DNA from: Methylomonas sp.
GTDB lineage: Bacteria > Pseudomonadota > Gammaproteobacteria > Methylococcales > Methylomonadaceae
Length of the DNA: 11,406 bases
Direction: 5' to 3'
NCBI GenBank assembly: GCA_026989715.1
Contig: JALSIU010000288.1
Location: forward strand, 1 to 11,406
Position numbers and translations under genes: made by a program. Below the pieces are notes generated by a model. It did not search any database. It was not told where the DNA came from and saw only the letters and a program-made list of their open reading frames with translations. Below, piece by piece: positions 1 to 7,065 of this stretch (the first letter of the stretch is position 1; each line of letters opens with the position of its first letter).

Positions 1-383
1 CTGCAGTACAAGCTTTATTACTCACTTTACAGGATAAGCAACTGAGAAATCATCATCCTGGGCGATTTATTCTTGCTCTACCGCCATTGCAAGCAATGGA
101 GTCTTTGCTTTTTCAAATTATTGCTATGGGGTTATTCTTTTTAAGCGTTTCTTTATTAAGTGGTTTTATTTTTATAGATGATTTGTTTGCTCAACATTTG
201 GCACATAAAACCTTATTCTCTATTCTTGCTTGGCTGATGTTTTCAGGACTTTTAATAGGCAGAAGTCGTTATGGTTGGCGTGGCAAAATTGCAGTGCGCT
301 GGACATTATATGGTTTTGCATCACTCTTATTAGCCTACTTTGGTAGCCGCCTTGTATTGGAATTAATTTTAAATAAAGTTTAG
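1..383 (+). CDS. ypjD: YpjD/CcsA-family cytochrome c assembly-type membrane protein, 3' end (partial)
   Basis: The reading frame is open from the window edge (first full codon at base 3) to a TAG at 381-383, giving the last 126 residues of a longer protein. Visible are an L/Q-rich segment containing HHPGRF, then LPPLQAMESLLFQ, then three hydrophobic segments. The first follows SLLFQ, the second follows the conserved HKTLFSILAW, and the third follows the basic GWRGK loop and ends in LVLELIL. The His in HKTLFSILAW and the GWRGK-AVRWTLYGF end match the C-terminus of the E. coli YpjD / CcsA (HemX-like) family as I know it. These are inner-membrane proteins related to haem-handling cytochrome c assembly factors, but the role of YpjD itself is poorly defined. 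An internal TTG at 87 is not the start, because homology continues upstream of it. I see no convincing terminator after the stop. The next gene has its own promoter. Confidence 0.85.
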   Translation, partial: AVQALLLTLQDKQLRNHHPGRFILALPPLQAMESLLFQIIAMGLFFLSVSLLSGFIFIDDLFAQHLAHKTLFSILAWLMFSGLLIGRSRYGWRGKIAVRWTLYGFASLLLAYFGSRLVLELILNKV

Positions 384-440
384 CTAGTCAATGATATAAC
401 CTTGTCTCTTAGTATTGTCTCAATCTCTTCAGTTGAAAAC

Positions 441-474
441 TATGTAACCGTTTTGCGTAAAATGTGGTTACATA
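441..474. promoter_or_regulatory. Perfect 9-bp inverted repeat, candidate activator site upstream of the hydrogenase operon
   Basis: TATGTAACC (441-449) and GGTTACATA (466-474) are exact reverse complements separated by 16 bp. Inside the spacer, TTTT (451-454) can also pair with AAAA (459-462). No T-run follows, so a terminator for the preceding gene is unlikely. The centre lies about 113 bp upstream of the start predicted from the sigma-54 promoter at 545-560. That is the usual distance for an enhancer-binding protein of the NtrC/HoxA/HupR type. The dyad and the distance are seen. The role as activator site is inferred, and the regulator gene is not in the window. Confidence 0.5.
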
Positions 475-544
475 ACTTTGCAATCCCTCTTGCTCTAATG
501 TTTTTTTTGCCTATAACTTGCTGAAAATAAAATTGTTTTTTTAT

Positions 545-560
545 TGGCATGTAATCTGCA
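545..560 (+). promoter_or_regulatory. Sigma-54 (RpoN) promoter of the hydrogenase operon
   Basis: TGGCATGTAATCTGCA matches the sigma-54 consensus TGGCACG-N4-TTGCA at every defined position except two. The invariant GG (546-547) and GC (558-559) are exactly 10 bp apart. Transcription should start near 571, giving a leader of about 45 nt before the hyaA start codon. Sigma-54 control, with a HoxA/HupR-type response regulator, is established for uptake hydrogenases such as the Ralstonia eutropha membrane-bound enzyme. Confidence 0.8.
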
Positions 561-615
561 TATTTCTGTGCTGTGCAATATGAATCCTAATAATAAAAAC
601 TTTAAGAGGACGACA

Positions 616-1701
616 ATGATAGAAACTTTTTACGATGTCATGCGCAGACAGGGCATTACCCGCAGAAGCTTTTTAAAATACTGTAGTTTAACGGCGGCGG
701 CAATGGGCTTAGGGCCTGAATTTGTTGGTAAGATTGCGTATGCGATGGAAAATAAACCGCGTATCCCTGTTCTTTGGCTACATGGACTGGAATGTACTTG
801 CTGTTCAGAGTCTTTTATTCGCTCGGCACATCCACTGGCCAAAGATGTTATTTTATCCATGATTTCATTGGATTATGACGATACCATTATGGCGGCGGCA
901 GGGCACCAGGCAGAAGCCATTATTGAAGAAACCATCGAAAAACATAAAGGGAATTTTATTCTTGCCTGTGAAGGGAACCCAGGACTTGATGAAGGTGCAA
1001 CGGGCGGCATGTCTTGTATTATTGGAGGGAAACCTTATACCGAGCAACTGCGACATGCGGCGAAAAACGCGAAAGCCATTATTTCTTGGGGCTCTTGTGC
1101 TTCTTGGGGGTGTGTGCAAGCGGCTCACCCTAACCCAACGGGAGCTACGCCTATTCATAAAGTGCCTGATATTGGTAATGCGCCTATTATTAAAGTACCT
1201 GGCTGCCCACCTATTGCGGAGGTTATGACTGCGGTCATCACTTATATGCTGACATTTGAGAAATTACCCTCTTTGGATCGTCAAGGTCGACCTAAGATGT
1301 TTTATAGTCAGCGTATTCATGATAAATGTTATCGTCGCGGTCATTTTGATGCAGGACAATTTGTGGAAAAATGGGATGATGATGCGGCTCGGCAAGGACA
1401 TTGCTTGTATAAAATGGGGTGTAAAGGGCCGACAACTTATAATGCTTGTTCAACGATTCGTTGGAATGGTGGGCTTTCCTTTCCTATTCAGGCAGGGCAT
1501 CCCTGTATTGGTTGTTCTGAAGATGGATTTTGGGATAAAGGAGGATTCTATAACCGTTTGAGTAATATCAATCAATTTGGTATTGAGTCTAATGCGGATA
1601 CGGTCGGCATTGGTTCAGCCGCCGTTGTTGGTGGTGCGGTGGCAGCTCATGCGGCTGTTTCAGCATTGAAAAGATCACAGCAAAAAGGAGGGCAGGAATA
1701 A
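616..1701 (+). CDS. hyaA: Uptake [NiFe]-hydrogenase small subunit, oxygen-tolerant group 1d type (HyaA/HupS/HoxK)
   Basis: This 361-residue iron-sulphur subunit passes electrons from the NiFe site to the membrane cytochrome. The Tat signal peptide has a perfect TRRSFLK motif (residues 15-21) and a predicted cleavage AYA|MENK after residue 43, so the folded heterodimer is exported to the periplasmic side. Proximal-cluster cysteines are C60, C62 and C63 (ECTCC), C161 and C166 (SCASWGC) and C197 (VPGCPP). Having six rather than four is the hallmark of oxygen-tolerant enzymes. H235/C238 and C263/C269 fit the distal cluster, and C278, C297 and C300 the medial [3Fe-4S] cluster. A hydrophobic C-terminal anchor spans about 328-350. 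ATG at 616 is chosen because AGAGGA lies 5 nt upstream and the signal peptide begins normally. The in-frame TTG at 544 overlaps the promoter. The stop overlaps the hyaB start by one base (TAATG). Two oddities are C118 beside the conserved E119, and a loop three residues longer than in E. coli HyaA and R. eutropha HoxK. Confidence 0.97.
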   Translation: MIETFYDVMRRQGITRRSFLKYCSLTAAAMGLGPEFVGKIAYAMENKPRIPVLWLHGLECTCCSESFIRSAHPLAKDVILSMISLDYDDTIMAAAGHQAEAIIEETIEKHKGNFILACEGNPGLDEGATGGMSCIIGGKPYTEQLRHAAKNAKAIISWGSCASWGCVQAAHPNPTGATPIHKVPDIGNAPIIKVPGCPPIAEVMTAVITYMLTFEKLPSLDRQGRPKMFYSQRIHDKCYRRGHFDAGQFVEKWDDDAARQGHCLYKMGCKGPTTYNACSTIRWNGGLSFPIQAGHPCIGCSEDGFWDKGGFYNRLSNINQFGIESNADTVGIGSAAVVGGAVAAHAAVSALKRSQQKGGQE

Positions 1702-3557
1702 TGGCGAATGAAACAAGAAACTTTACAGTCAAGCCGTATAAGGCAAAGGTAAAAGCAGCAACAGCCGGTGCGGCAGTAAATAGAGGCACTGCAAGAGGCC
1801 AGCGGGTTGTGGTGGATCCTGTTACCCGTATTGAAGGACATATGCGGGCGGAAGTGAATATTGATGAAAATAATATTATTACCAACGCAGTTTCCAGTGG
1901 AACTATTTGGCGTGGTCTTGAGGTCATTCTTAAAGGGCGTGATCCACGTGATGCGTGGGCTTTTGTACAACGAATTTGTGGTGTCTGTACAGGGACGCAT
2001 GCACTGACCTCCGTACGGGCAGTTGAAGATGCATTGAAGATTAATATTCCTGAAAATGCTAACTCCATTCGTAATATTATGCAGTTATCTCTACAGGTAC
2101 ATGATCACTTGGTGCACTTTTATCATTTACATGCTTTGGATTGGGTGAATCCTGTTAATGCGTTAAAGGCAGATCCTAAAGCCACTTCCTTGTTACAGCA
2201 ACAAGTTTCCCCGCATCATCCGCATTCATCGCCCGGATATTTTCGTGATGTACAGAATCGTTTAAAAAAGTTTATTGAATCAGGACAGTTAGGGCCATTC
2301 AAAAATGGCTATTGGACCAATCCTGCGTATTTATTGCCGCCTGAAGCAGACTTGATGGCGGTTACGCATTATTTAGAAGCCTTGGATTTCCAGAAGGAAA
2401 TCATGAAAACTCGAACCATATTTGGTGGAAAAGATACGCATCCGAACTGGACGGTTGGGGGTGTGCCATGTCCTATTAATGTCGATGATACGGGGGCAGT
2501 TGGTGGCCTGAATATGGTTAATCTGAATCAGATACACCAGATTCTCAAAGATACCAAAACTTTTGTTGATCAAGTGTATGTACCTGACATATTGGCGATT
2601 GGTCAGTTTTATAAGGGCTGGTTGTATGGTGGTGGCTTATCTAGCCAAAATGTCTTGGCATACGGTGATATTCCGGATAATGCCAATGATTATTCGGCTT
2701 CCAATTTAATGATGCCGCAAGGGGCAATTATTAATGGTGATTTAAGTACTATTCATGAAATTGATCATCGTGATCCTGAGCAAATCCAGGAATTTGTACC
2801 GCACTCTTGGTATAAATACCCTAAAGGCGTTAAAGGTTTGCACCCCTGGGATGGCATTACAGACCCTGATTTTGATGTGAGTAGTGCGAAAGGGACGAGC
2901 CATAATATTGAAGAGCTGGATGAGTCTGCGAGCTATTCGTGGATTAAAGCACCCCGCTGGCGTGGTCATGCCATGGAAGTTGGGCCTTTGGCGCGTTATA
3001 TTGTGGGGTATGCACAAGGCCATGAATACTGGACAGAGCAAATTGATCGTACATTGAAAACGCTGGATATTCCGTTACCTGCTCTGTTTTCAACCTTAGG
3101 GCGTACGGCAGCGCGTGCACTAGAAGCGCAGTGGGCGGCTGACCAACAGTTGTATTTCTTTGATAAGTTAATCGAGAATATTAAAAAAGGTGATACCAGT
3201 ACACATGGCGGTGAAATGTGGGATCCTGCTGATTGGCCTGCAGAAGCAAAAGGCGTGGGTTTTACTGAAGCACCGCGTGGTGCTTTAGGGCATTGGATAA
3301 AAATTAAAGAGACTAAAATTGAAAATTATCAGTGTGTTGTGCCGACGACTTGGAACGGCTCGCCACGAGATGAACAGGGAAATATTGGGGCATTTGAAGC
3401 ATCCATGATGCATACTAAAGTTGAAGTACCTGAAGAGCCGGTTGAAATTTTGCGCAATTTACACAGTTTTGATCCTTGTTTGGCATGTTCTACCCATGTT
3501 ATGACTGAAGAGGGTGAAGAGCTGGCTAAGGTAACAACCGCGCCAATTGGCTCATAA
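1701..3557 (+). CDS. hyaB: Uptake [NiFe]-hydrogenase large subunit (HyaB/HupL/HoxG)
   Basis: This 618-residue catalytic subunit splits H2 at its NiFe(CN)2CO centre. The L1 motif is RICGVCTGTH with nickel ligands C93 and C96. The L2 motif is DPCLACSTH with C593 and C596. RIEGH (43-47) and APRGALGH are further family signatures. In this family an endopeptidase (HyaD/HupD) cuts after the final His, here H599, once nickel is inserted, so the last 19 residues form the maturation tail. FGGKDTHPNW keeps the His that lies near the proximal cluster in E. coli Hyd-1. The start overlaps the hyaA stop by one base, with AAGGAGGGCAGGA just upstream, suggesting translational coupling and balanced subunits. 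There is no signal peptide, because the subunit is exported with HyaA. The N-terminus before RVVVDPVTRIEGH is about 35 residues, basic and Ala-rich, longer than the roughly 18 of E. coli HyaB. Length and motifs indicate an intact gene. Confidence 0.97.
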   Translation: MANETRNFTVKPYKAKVKAATAGAAVNRGTARGQRVVVDPVTRIEGHMRAEVNIDENNIITNAVSSGTIWRGLEVILKGRDPRDAWAFVQRICGVCTGTHALTSVRAVEDALKINIPENANSIRNIMQLSLQVHDHLVHFYHLHALDWVNPVNALKADPKATSLLQQQVSPHHPHSSPGYFRDVQNRLKKFIESGQLGPFKNGYWTNPAYLLPPEADLMAVTHYLEALDFQKEIMKTRTIFGGKDTHPNWTVGGVPCPINVDDTGAVGGLNMVNLNQIHQILKDTKTFVDQVYVPDILAIGQFYKGWLYGGGLSSQNVLAYGDIPDNANDYSASNLMMPQGAIINGDLSTIHEIDHRDPEQIQEFVPHSWYKYPKGVKGLHPWDGITDPDFDVSSAKGTSHNIEELDESASYSWIKAPRWRGHAMEVGPLARYIVGYAQGHEYWTEQIDRTLKTLDIPLPALFSTLGRTAARALEAQWAADQQLYFFDKLIENIKKGDTSTHGGEMWDPADWPAEAKGVGFTEAPRGALGHWIKIKETKIENYQCVVPTTWNGSPRDEQGNIGAFEASMMHTKVEVPEEPVEILRNLHSFDPCLACSTHVMTEEGEELAKVTTAPIGS

Positions 3558-3572
3558 GAGGAGGTTCGTGTT

Positions 3573-4274
3573 ATGGCAATAAGATTAACAAAACCTGATG
3601 ATGATTCTGCCATTTATGTTTATGAGATTCCTGTTCGTCTGTGGCACTGGATTAATGCATTGGCTATTATCGTTCTGGCGGTGACCGGTTATTTAATTGG
3701 TTCGCCTTTAGCAACGGTATCAGGCGAGGCGAGTGATCATTTTTTTATGGGCTATGTCCGTTTTGCACATTTTGCAGCGGCTTATATTTTCTTGTTTGGG
3801 TTTCTGGGGAGAATTTACTGGGCTTTTGCTGGTAATGAGCATGCAAAAGAGCTTTTTTTACCCCCTATTTGGAAGTTGTCTTTTTGGCAAGGCGTGTGGC
3901 ATGAAATTCTTTGGTATGCATTTATTGCCAAAGAGCCCCGTACCTATGTAGGGCATAATCCGATGGCGGTATTGGCAATGAATGCTTTATTTGTATGGCC
4001 TTCGTTGTTTATGATTATTACCGGTGTGGCTTTGTATGGTGAAGGTGCCGGTTATGATAGCTGGCAATATACTTTATTTAGTTCGTGGGTTATTCCGCTT
4101 TTTGGGCAAAGTCAGGATGTGCATACATGGCATCATTTAATGATGTGGGTGATAATTTGCTTTATCATTATGCATATTTATACTGCTGTACGTGAGAATA
4201 TTATGTCGCGGCAAAGTATTATCAGTGCAATGGTAAGCGGTTGGCGTACTTTTAAAGAGCCTCTTAAAAAATAA
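3573..4274 (+). CDS. hyaC: Ni/Fe-hydrogenase b-type cytochrome subunit (HyaC/HoxZ)
   Basis: This 233-residue dihaem cytochrome b anchors the hydrogenase and hands its electrons to membrane quinone. The N-terminal YVYEIPVRLWHWINAL is the family signature. Four membrane segments are visible at about 22-43, 64-86, 128-153 and 188-207. Histidines in or next to them (H25, H66, H184/H187/H188 and H201) are the candidate haem ligands. The gene starts 15 nt after the hyaB stop with AAGAGGAGG about 8 nt before the ATG, so it is the third gene of the same operon. The C-terminal tail is basic (FKEPLKK), consistent with a cytoplasmic end. A strong stem-loop follows 15 nt after the stop. In E. coli the next genes would be hyaD-F, and none is found here. 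Confidence 0.95.
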   Translation: MAIRLTKPDDDSAIYVYEIPVRLWHWINALAIIVLAVTGYLIGSPLATVSGEASDHFFMGYVRFAHFAAAYIFLFGFLGRIYWAFAGNEHAKELFLPPIWKLSFWQGVWHEILWYAFIAKEPRTYVGHNPMAVLAMNALFVWPSLFMIITGVALYGEGAGYDSWQYTLFSSWVIPLFGQSQDVHTWHHLMMWVIICFIIMHIYTAVRENIMSRQSIISAMVSGWRTFKEPLKK

Positions 4275-4289
4275 AGAGGGAGACATTGT

Positions 4290-4326
4290 AAGAGGGTAAG
4301 GCATTGCATAGGCTTTACCCTCTTTT
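4290..4326. terminator. Stem-loop between convergent hyaC and rne, probable bidirectional terminator
   Basis: The arms at 4290-4302 (AAGAGGGTAAGGC) and 4312-4324 (GCTTTACCCTCTT) pair over 13 bp with one G-U, enclosing a 9-nt loop. The hairpin runs into TTTT (4323-4326) on the plus strand, so it best fits a terminator for the hydrogenase operon. It lies 32 bp beyond the rne stop on the opposite strand and could serve that gene too, although no clear T-run follows in that direction. Confidence 0.75.
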
Positions 4327-4357
4327 AAGTGGTTTTATGTGATTAACAGTGTTGGGC

Positions 4358-6589
4358 TTAGTCCTCTGTTTTGTCCGTCACAACGGTTTCTTTAGGAGCG
4401 GCTGTTTTCGATTCATCCGCTTTCATTGAGGCAATAGTTTTTTGATAGTTTGCGGCATAAGATTGTGATGCCGTATGATGGCCGGCATCGGTCACTGCAT
4501 TATCTGGTTTATTGCTATTTTGTTCAGCGGAATTAGCGTGCTGATTTTCATTTTTTTTCTTTGCTTGTACGCTGCCATTAATAGTTCTGGAATTTCTATT
4601 ATTGCCTCTTCGGTTTTGCCGTTTTGCTTGATTTGGCGTTTTGCTTTCGGTTTCTGACTGATTAGTGTTTTTTTCGACAGGTTGTGCTGTTTTTTCTTGT
4701 GGCTCCCTCGATACATTTTCTGCATGTTGAGGTTTATGATGATTTTGCGGCTTGTTATTTTGCGTATTTGAGCGATCGCGGTTGTTATTTCTATTGCGAT
4801 TACGTCGGTTATTGTTGTTCTTGCGGTGGTTGTTATTTTTTTCAGGCCGCGTTTTCTCGTTTGTTTTACCGGTTTTTTCTTGAGTAGACTCAGTTGTTGC
4901 TGTTGCAATATGGCTACTGCCAACCAGTTTATCCCAGAAACGGCTAATTAAACTGGCCGAGTTCTTTTTGTTTTGTATGGGAGCCGGTGCATCAGGTAAG
5001 AATTCTTTGATGGCGGCTTGTTCTGCCCTAGGGGCGGCTACTTTTGCAAAATCGGGCGCATCGGTTGCTTCTGCTTTGATTTGAGTGTAGCTGGCCGTTT
5101 CTGCATTGCCATCATCATCTTTTGTTTTGATGCGCTCAATATCATATGCCGGTGTTTCTAAATGCCTGCTAGGCAACACAATAATGCGTACTTTTAAGCG
5201 TGATTCAATTTGATCAATAGAAGGACGCTTTTCATTGAGTAAAAATGTAGCACATTCAATGGGTAAGTGTGCAATGACTTTTTCAGTGCCATTTTTCATG
5301 GCTTCTTCTTCAAGAATGCGCAATACCGATAAGGCAACCGATTCGACATTGCGAATTTCACCTTGGCCATTACAGCGTGGGCAGGTGAGTTGCGTGGTAT
5401 CGCCTAGTGAAGGACGCAGGCGTTGGCGTGACATTTCTAATAAACCAAAGCGTGAAATACGGCTGGTTTGTACGCGTGCCCGGTCAATTTTTAAGGCATC
5501 ACGTAACCTATTTTCAACGGCACGTTGGTTTTTATTAGCCAACATATCAATAAAGTCAATCACAAACAGCCCGCCAAGGTCGCGCAATCTTAATTGGCGT
5601 GCGACTTCATCAGCGGCTTCAAGGTTGGTATTAAGCGCAGTTTCTTCAATATCACAGCCTTTGGTTGCACGTGCTGAGTTAATATCAATTGAAGTCAGTG
5701 CTTCGGTATGGTCTATGACCAATTCGCCACCTGATGGTAAAGCGACTTCGCGACTATAGGCCGTTTCGATTTGTGATTCAATTTGGTAGCGGTTAAAAAG
5801 CGGTACATCATCGTTGTAAAGTTTGGCTTTATTCAGATAATGCGGCATCACTTGTTTTAAGAAGGTATGCACTAATTTAAATGAGGATTCTTTATCGATG
5901 AGAATCTCGTCAATATCGGCACGTAAATGGTCACGTAAAGCACGAATGATGACATTACTTTCTTGGAAGATAAGGAATGGTTCATTTTGTTCTTTGGAAG
6001 AACGGTCAATGGCTTCCCAAAGTTGCAGTAAGTAGTTTAAATCCCATTGCAGTTCTTCGGTACTTTTTCCACAACCTGCCGTTCGTACAATAAGCCCCAT
6101 GTCTTCAGGGACTTCCAATCCTGCCATCGCATCGCGTAACTCGTTGCGTGTTTCACCTTCTATGCGTCGTGAAATACCGCCGGCTTTAGGGTTGTTCGGC
6201 ATTAAGACCAAATAAGTGCCTGCTAAGCTGATATAGGTTGTTAGTGCCGCACCTTTATTGCCACGTTCTTCTTTTTCTATTTGTACGATAACTTCCTGGC
6301 CTTCTTTGAGTCGTTCTTTAATTTTGGCACGACTAAGATTAGGGTCATCAGAATGAACGGCTGTCGGTGAAACTTCTTTGAGGGGTAAAAAACCGTGTTT
6401 ATCAACACCATAGTTAACAAAAGCGGCCTCTAAACTTGGCTCTATGCGAGTAATGATGCCTTTGTATATGTTTGATTTTTTTTGTTCTTGTGAAGGGTGT
6501 TCTATGTCAAAATCATATAGTTTTTGACCGTCTACCAATGCAACACGCAGTTCTTCAGGCTGCGTCGCGTTGATCAGCATTCTTTTCAT
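4358..6589 (-). CDS. rne: Ribonuclease E, short C-terminal scaffold
   Basis: This endoribonuclease cuts single-stranded AU-rich RNA in mRNA decay and in rRNA and tRNA processing, usually at the inner membrane. The N-terminal MKRMLINATQPEELRVALVD is almost identical to E. coli RNase E, which fixes the start. An S1 RNA-binding domain covers about 36-120, including NIYKGIITRIEPSLEAAFV. Catalytic Asp residues are D302 (TSIDINSARA) and D345 (VIDFIDM), matching E. coli D303 and D346. The zinc-link cysteines C403 and C406 lie in CPRCNGQGE. After residue 490 the protein is low-complexity. ASLISRFWDKLVG (545-557) looks like the amphipathic membrane-targeting helix, and 580-610 is an Asn/Arg-rich RNA-binding-like tract. 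At 743 residues it is about 320 shorter than the E. coli enzyme, so the degradosome scaffold is reduced. AAGGAA lies about 9 nt before the ATG. The gene converges on hyaC and diverges from rluC. Confidence 0.97.
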   Translation of the reverse strand: MKRMLINATQPEELRVALVDGQKLYDFDIEHPSQEQKKSNIYKGIITRIEPSLEAAFVNYGVDKHGFLPLKEVSPTAVHSDDPNLSRAKIKERLKEGQEVIVQIEKEERGNKGAALTTYISLAGTYLVLMPNNPKAGGISRRIEGETRNELRDAMAGLEVPEDMGLIVRTAGCGKSTEELQWDLNYLLQLWEAIDRSSKEQNEPFLIFQESNVIIRALRDHLRADIDEILIDKESSFKLVHTFLKQVMPHYLNKAKLYNDDVPLFNRYQIESQIETAYSREVALPSGGELVIDHTEALTSIDINSARATKGCDIEETALNTNLEAADEVARQLRLRDLGGLFVIDFIDMLANKNQRAVENRLRDALKIDRARVQTSRISRFGLLEMSRQRLRPSLGDTTQLTCPRCNGQGEIRNVESVALSVLRILEEEAMKNGTEKVIAHLPIECATFLLNEKRPSIDQIESRLKVRIIVLPSRHLETPAYDIERIKTKDDDGNAETASYTQIKAEATDAPDFAKVAAPRAEQAAIKEFLPDAPAPIQNKKNSASLISRFWDKLVGSSHIATATTESTQEKTGKTNEKTRPEKNNNHRKNNNNRRNRNRNNNRDRSNTQNNKPQNHHKPQHAENVSREPQEKTAQPVEKNTNQSETESKTPNQAKRQNRRGNNRNSRTINGSVQAKKKNENQHANSAEQNSNKPDNAVTDAGHHTASQSYAANYQKTIASMKADESKTAAPKETVVTDKTED

Positions 6590-7000
6590 TAATTTATTTC
6601 CTTGTTTAACCTAGTTGGTTCCGTGCTGAAGATACGTAATCAGGCTTTGTTGTCCATGACTTTCCGTTTGGTTAACGGCAAATGATGGGCAAGCAAAAAT
6701 CATTCGATACTGTATGGGGTTGGAGGGCACATGTTCAGGAGCTAATGAACGCTCAACTGGTGCAATTTTTCCAACATGTTGATACAGTTTGGATTGAAAG
6801 GCTTTAGAGCAAGAATGTGATAGCATTCTTAGTCCTTATGTAAATTTGCCTTACCGTCGTATCATTCGGCCTTTGTTGCTAGGTCGAATATCGCTCATCA
6901 TGGGTTGAGCAAAAAAACCCTAAAATTTTGTTAATAACGTTAAGATAGATTCACGTTACTTTGAGTGAGTGTGGCTGTTTTTTTATTGTCCGTTAAGCTA

Positions 7001-7022
7001 AATAAACAATATTGCGTTTATT
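7001..7022. repeat. Inverted repeat AATAAAC-N8-GTTTATT upstream of rluC
   Basis: AATAAAC (7001-7007) and GTTTATT (7016-7022) are perfect complements around an 8-bp spacer. Together with the flanking C, that spacer forms the palindrome CAATATTG (7007-7014). It overlaps the weak rluC promoter candidate, so it could be an operator. AT-rich DNA of this kind also gives such dyads by chance. Confidence 0.35.
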
Positions 7023-7065
7023 GGTTTAATGCGTACGTTAATCGGAGACAAATGTGATGGCCACT

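Noticed and set aside
1..6. PstI site at the first base and a NotI site near 11391-11398, as cloning junctions
   Set aside because: Both sites lie in sensible coding sequence (YpjD and the PilZ-like gene), so they look natural, with no vector sequence.
479..493. A second sigma-54-like match (TG...TTGC)
   Set aside because: It lacks the GG pair at -24 and is far weaker than the site at 545-560.
490..517. Sigma-70 promoter TTGCTC-N16-TATAAC before hyaA
   Set aside because: The -35 matches only three of six bases and the sigma-54 site explains the operon better; it may be chance in AT-rich DNA.
544..615. In-frame TTG giving a 24-residue longer HyaA
   Set aside because: The TTG lies inside the -24 element of the sigma-54 promoter, has no ribosome site, and would bury the Tat motif; ATG 616 has a good one.
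1589..2068. Minus-strand frames of 117 and 159 codons opposite the hyaA-hyaB junction
   Set aside because: They lie fully antisense to conserved hydrogenase coding sequence and overlap each other in two frames.
4475..5759. Plus-strand open frames of 60 to 174 codons opposite rne
   Set aside because: They are antisense to the RNase E gene, have no recognisable motifs, and arise from its codon use.
6902..6920. GGGTT/AACCC hairpin with an A-run
   Set aside because: A 5-bp stem only, and the homopolymer lies within the loop, so it does not make a terminator.
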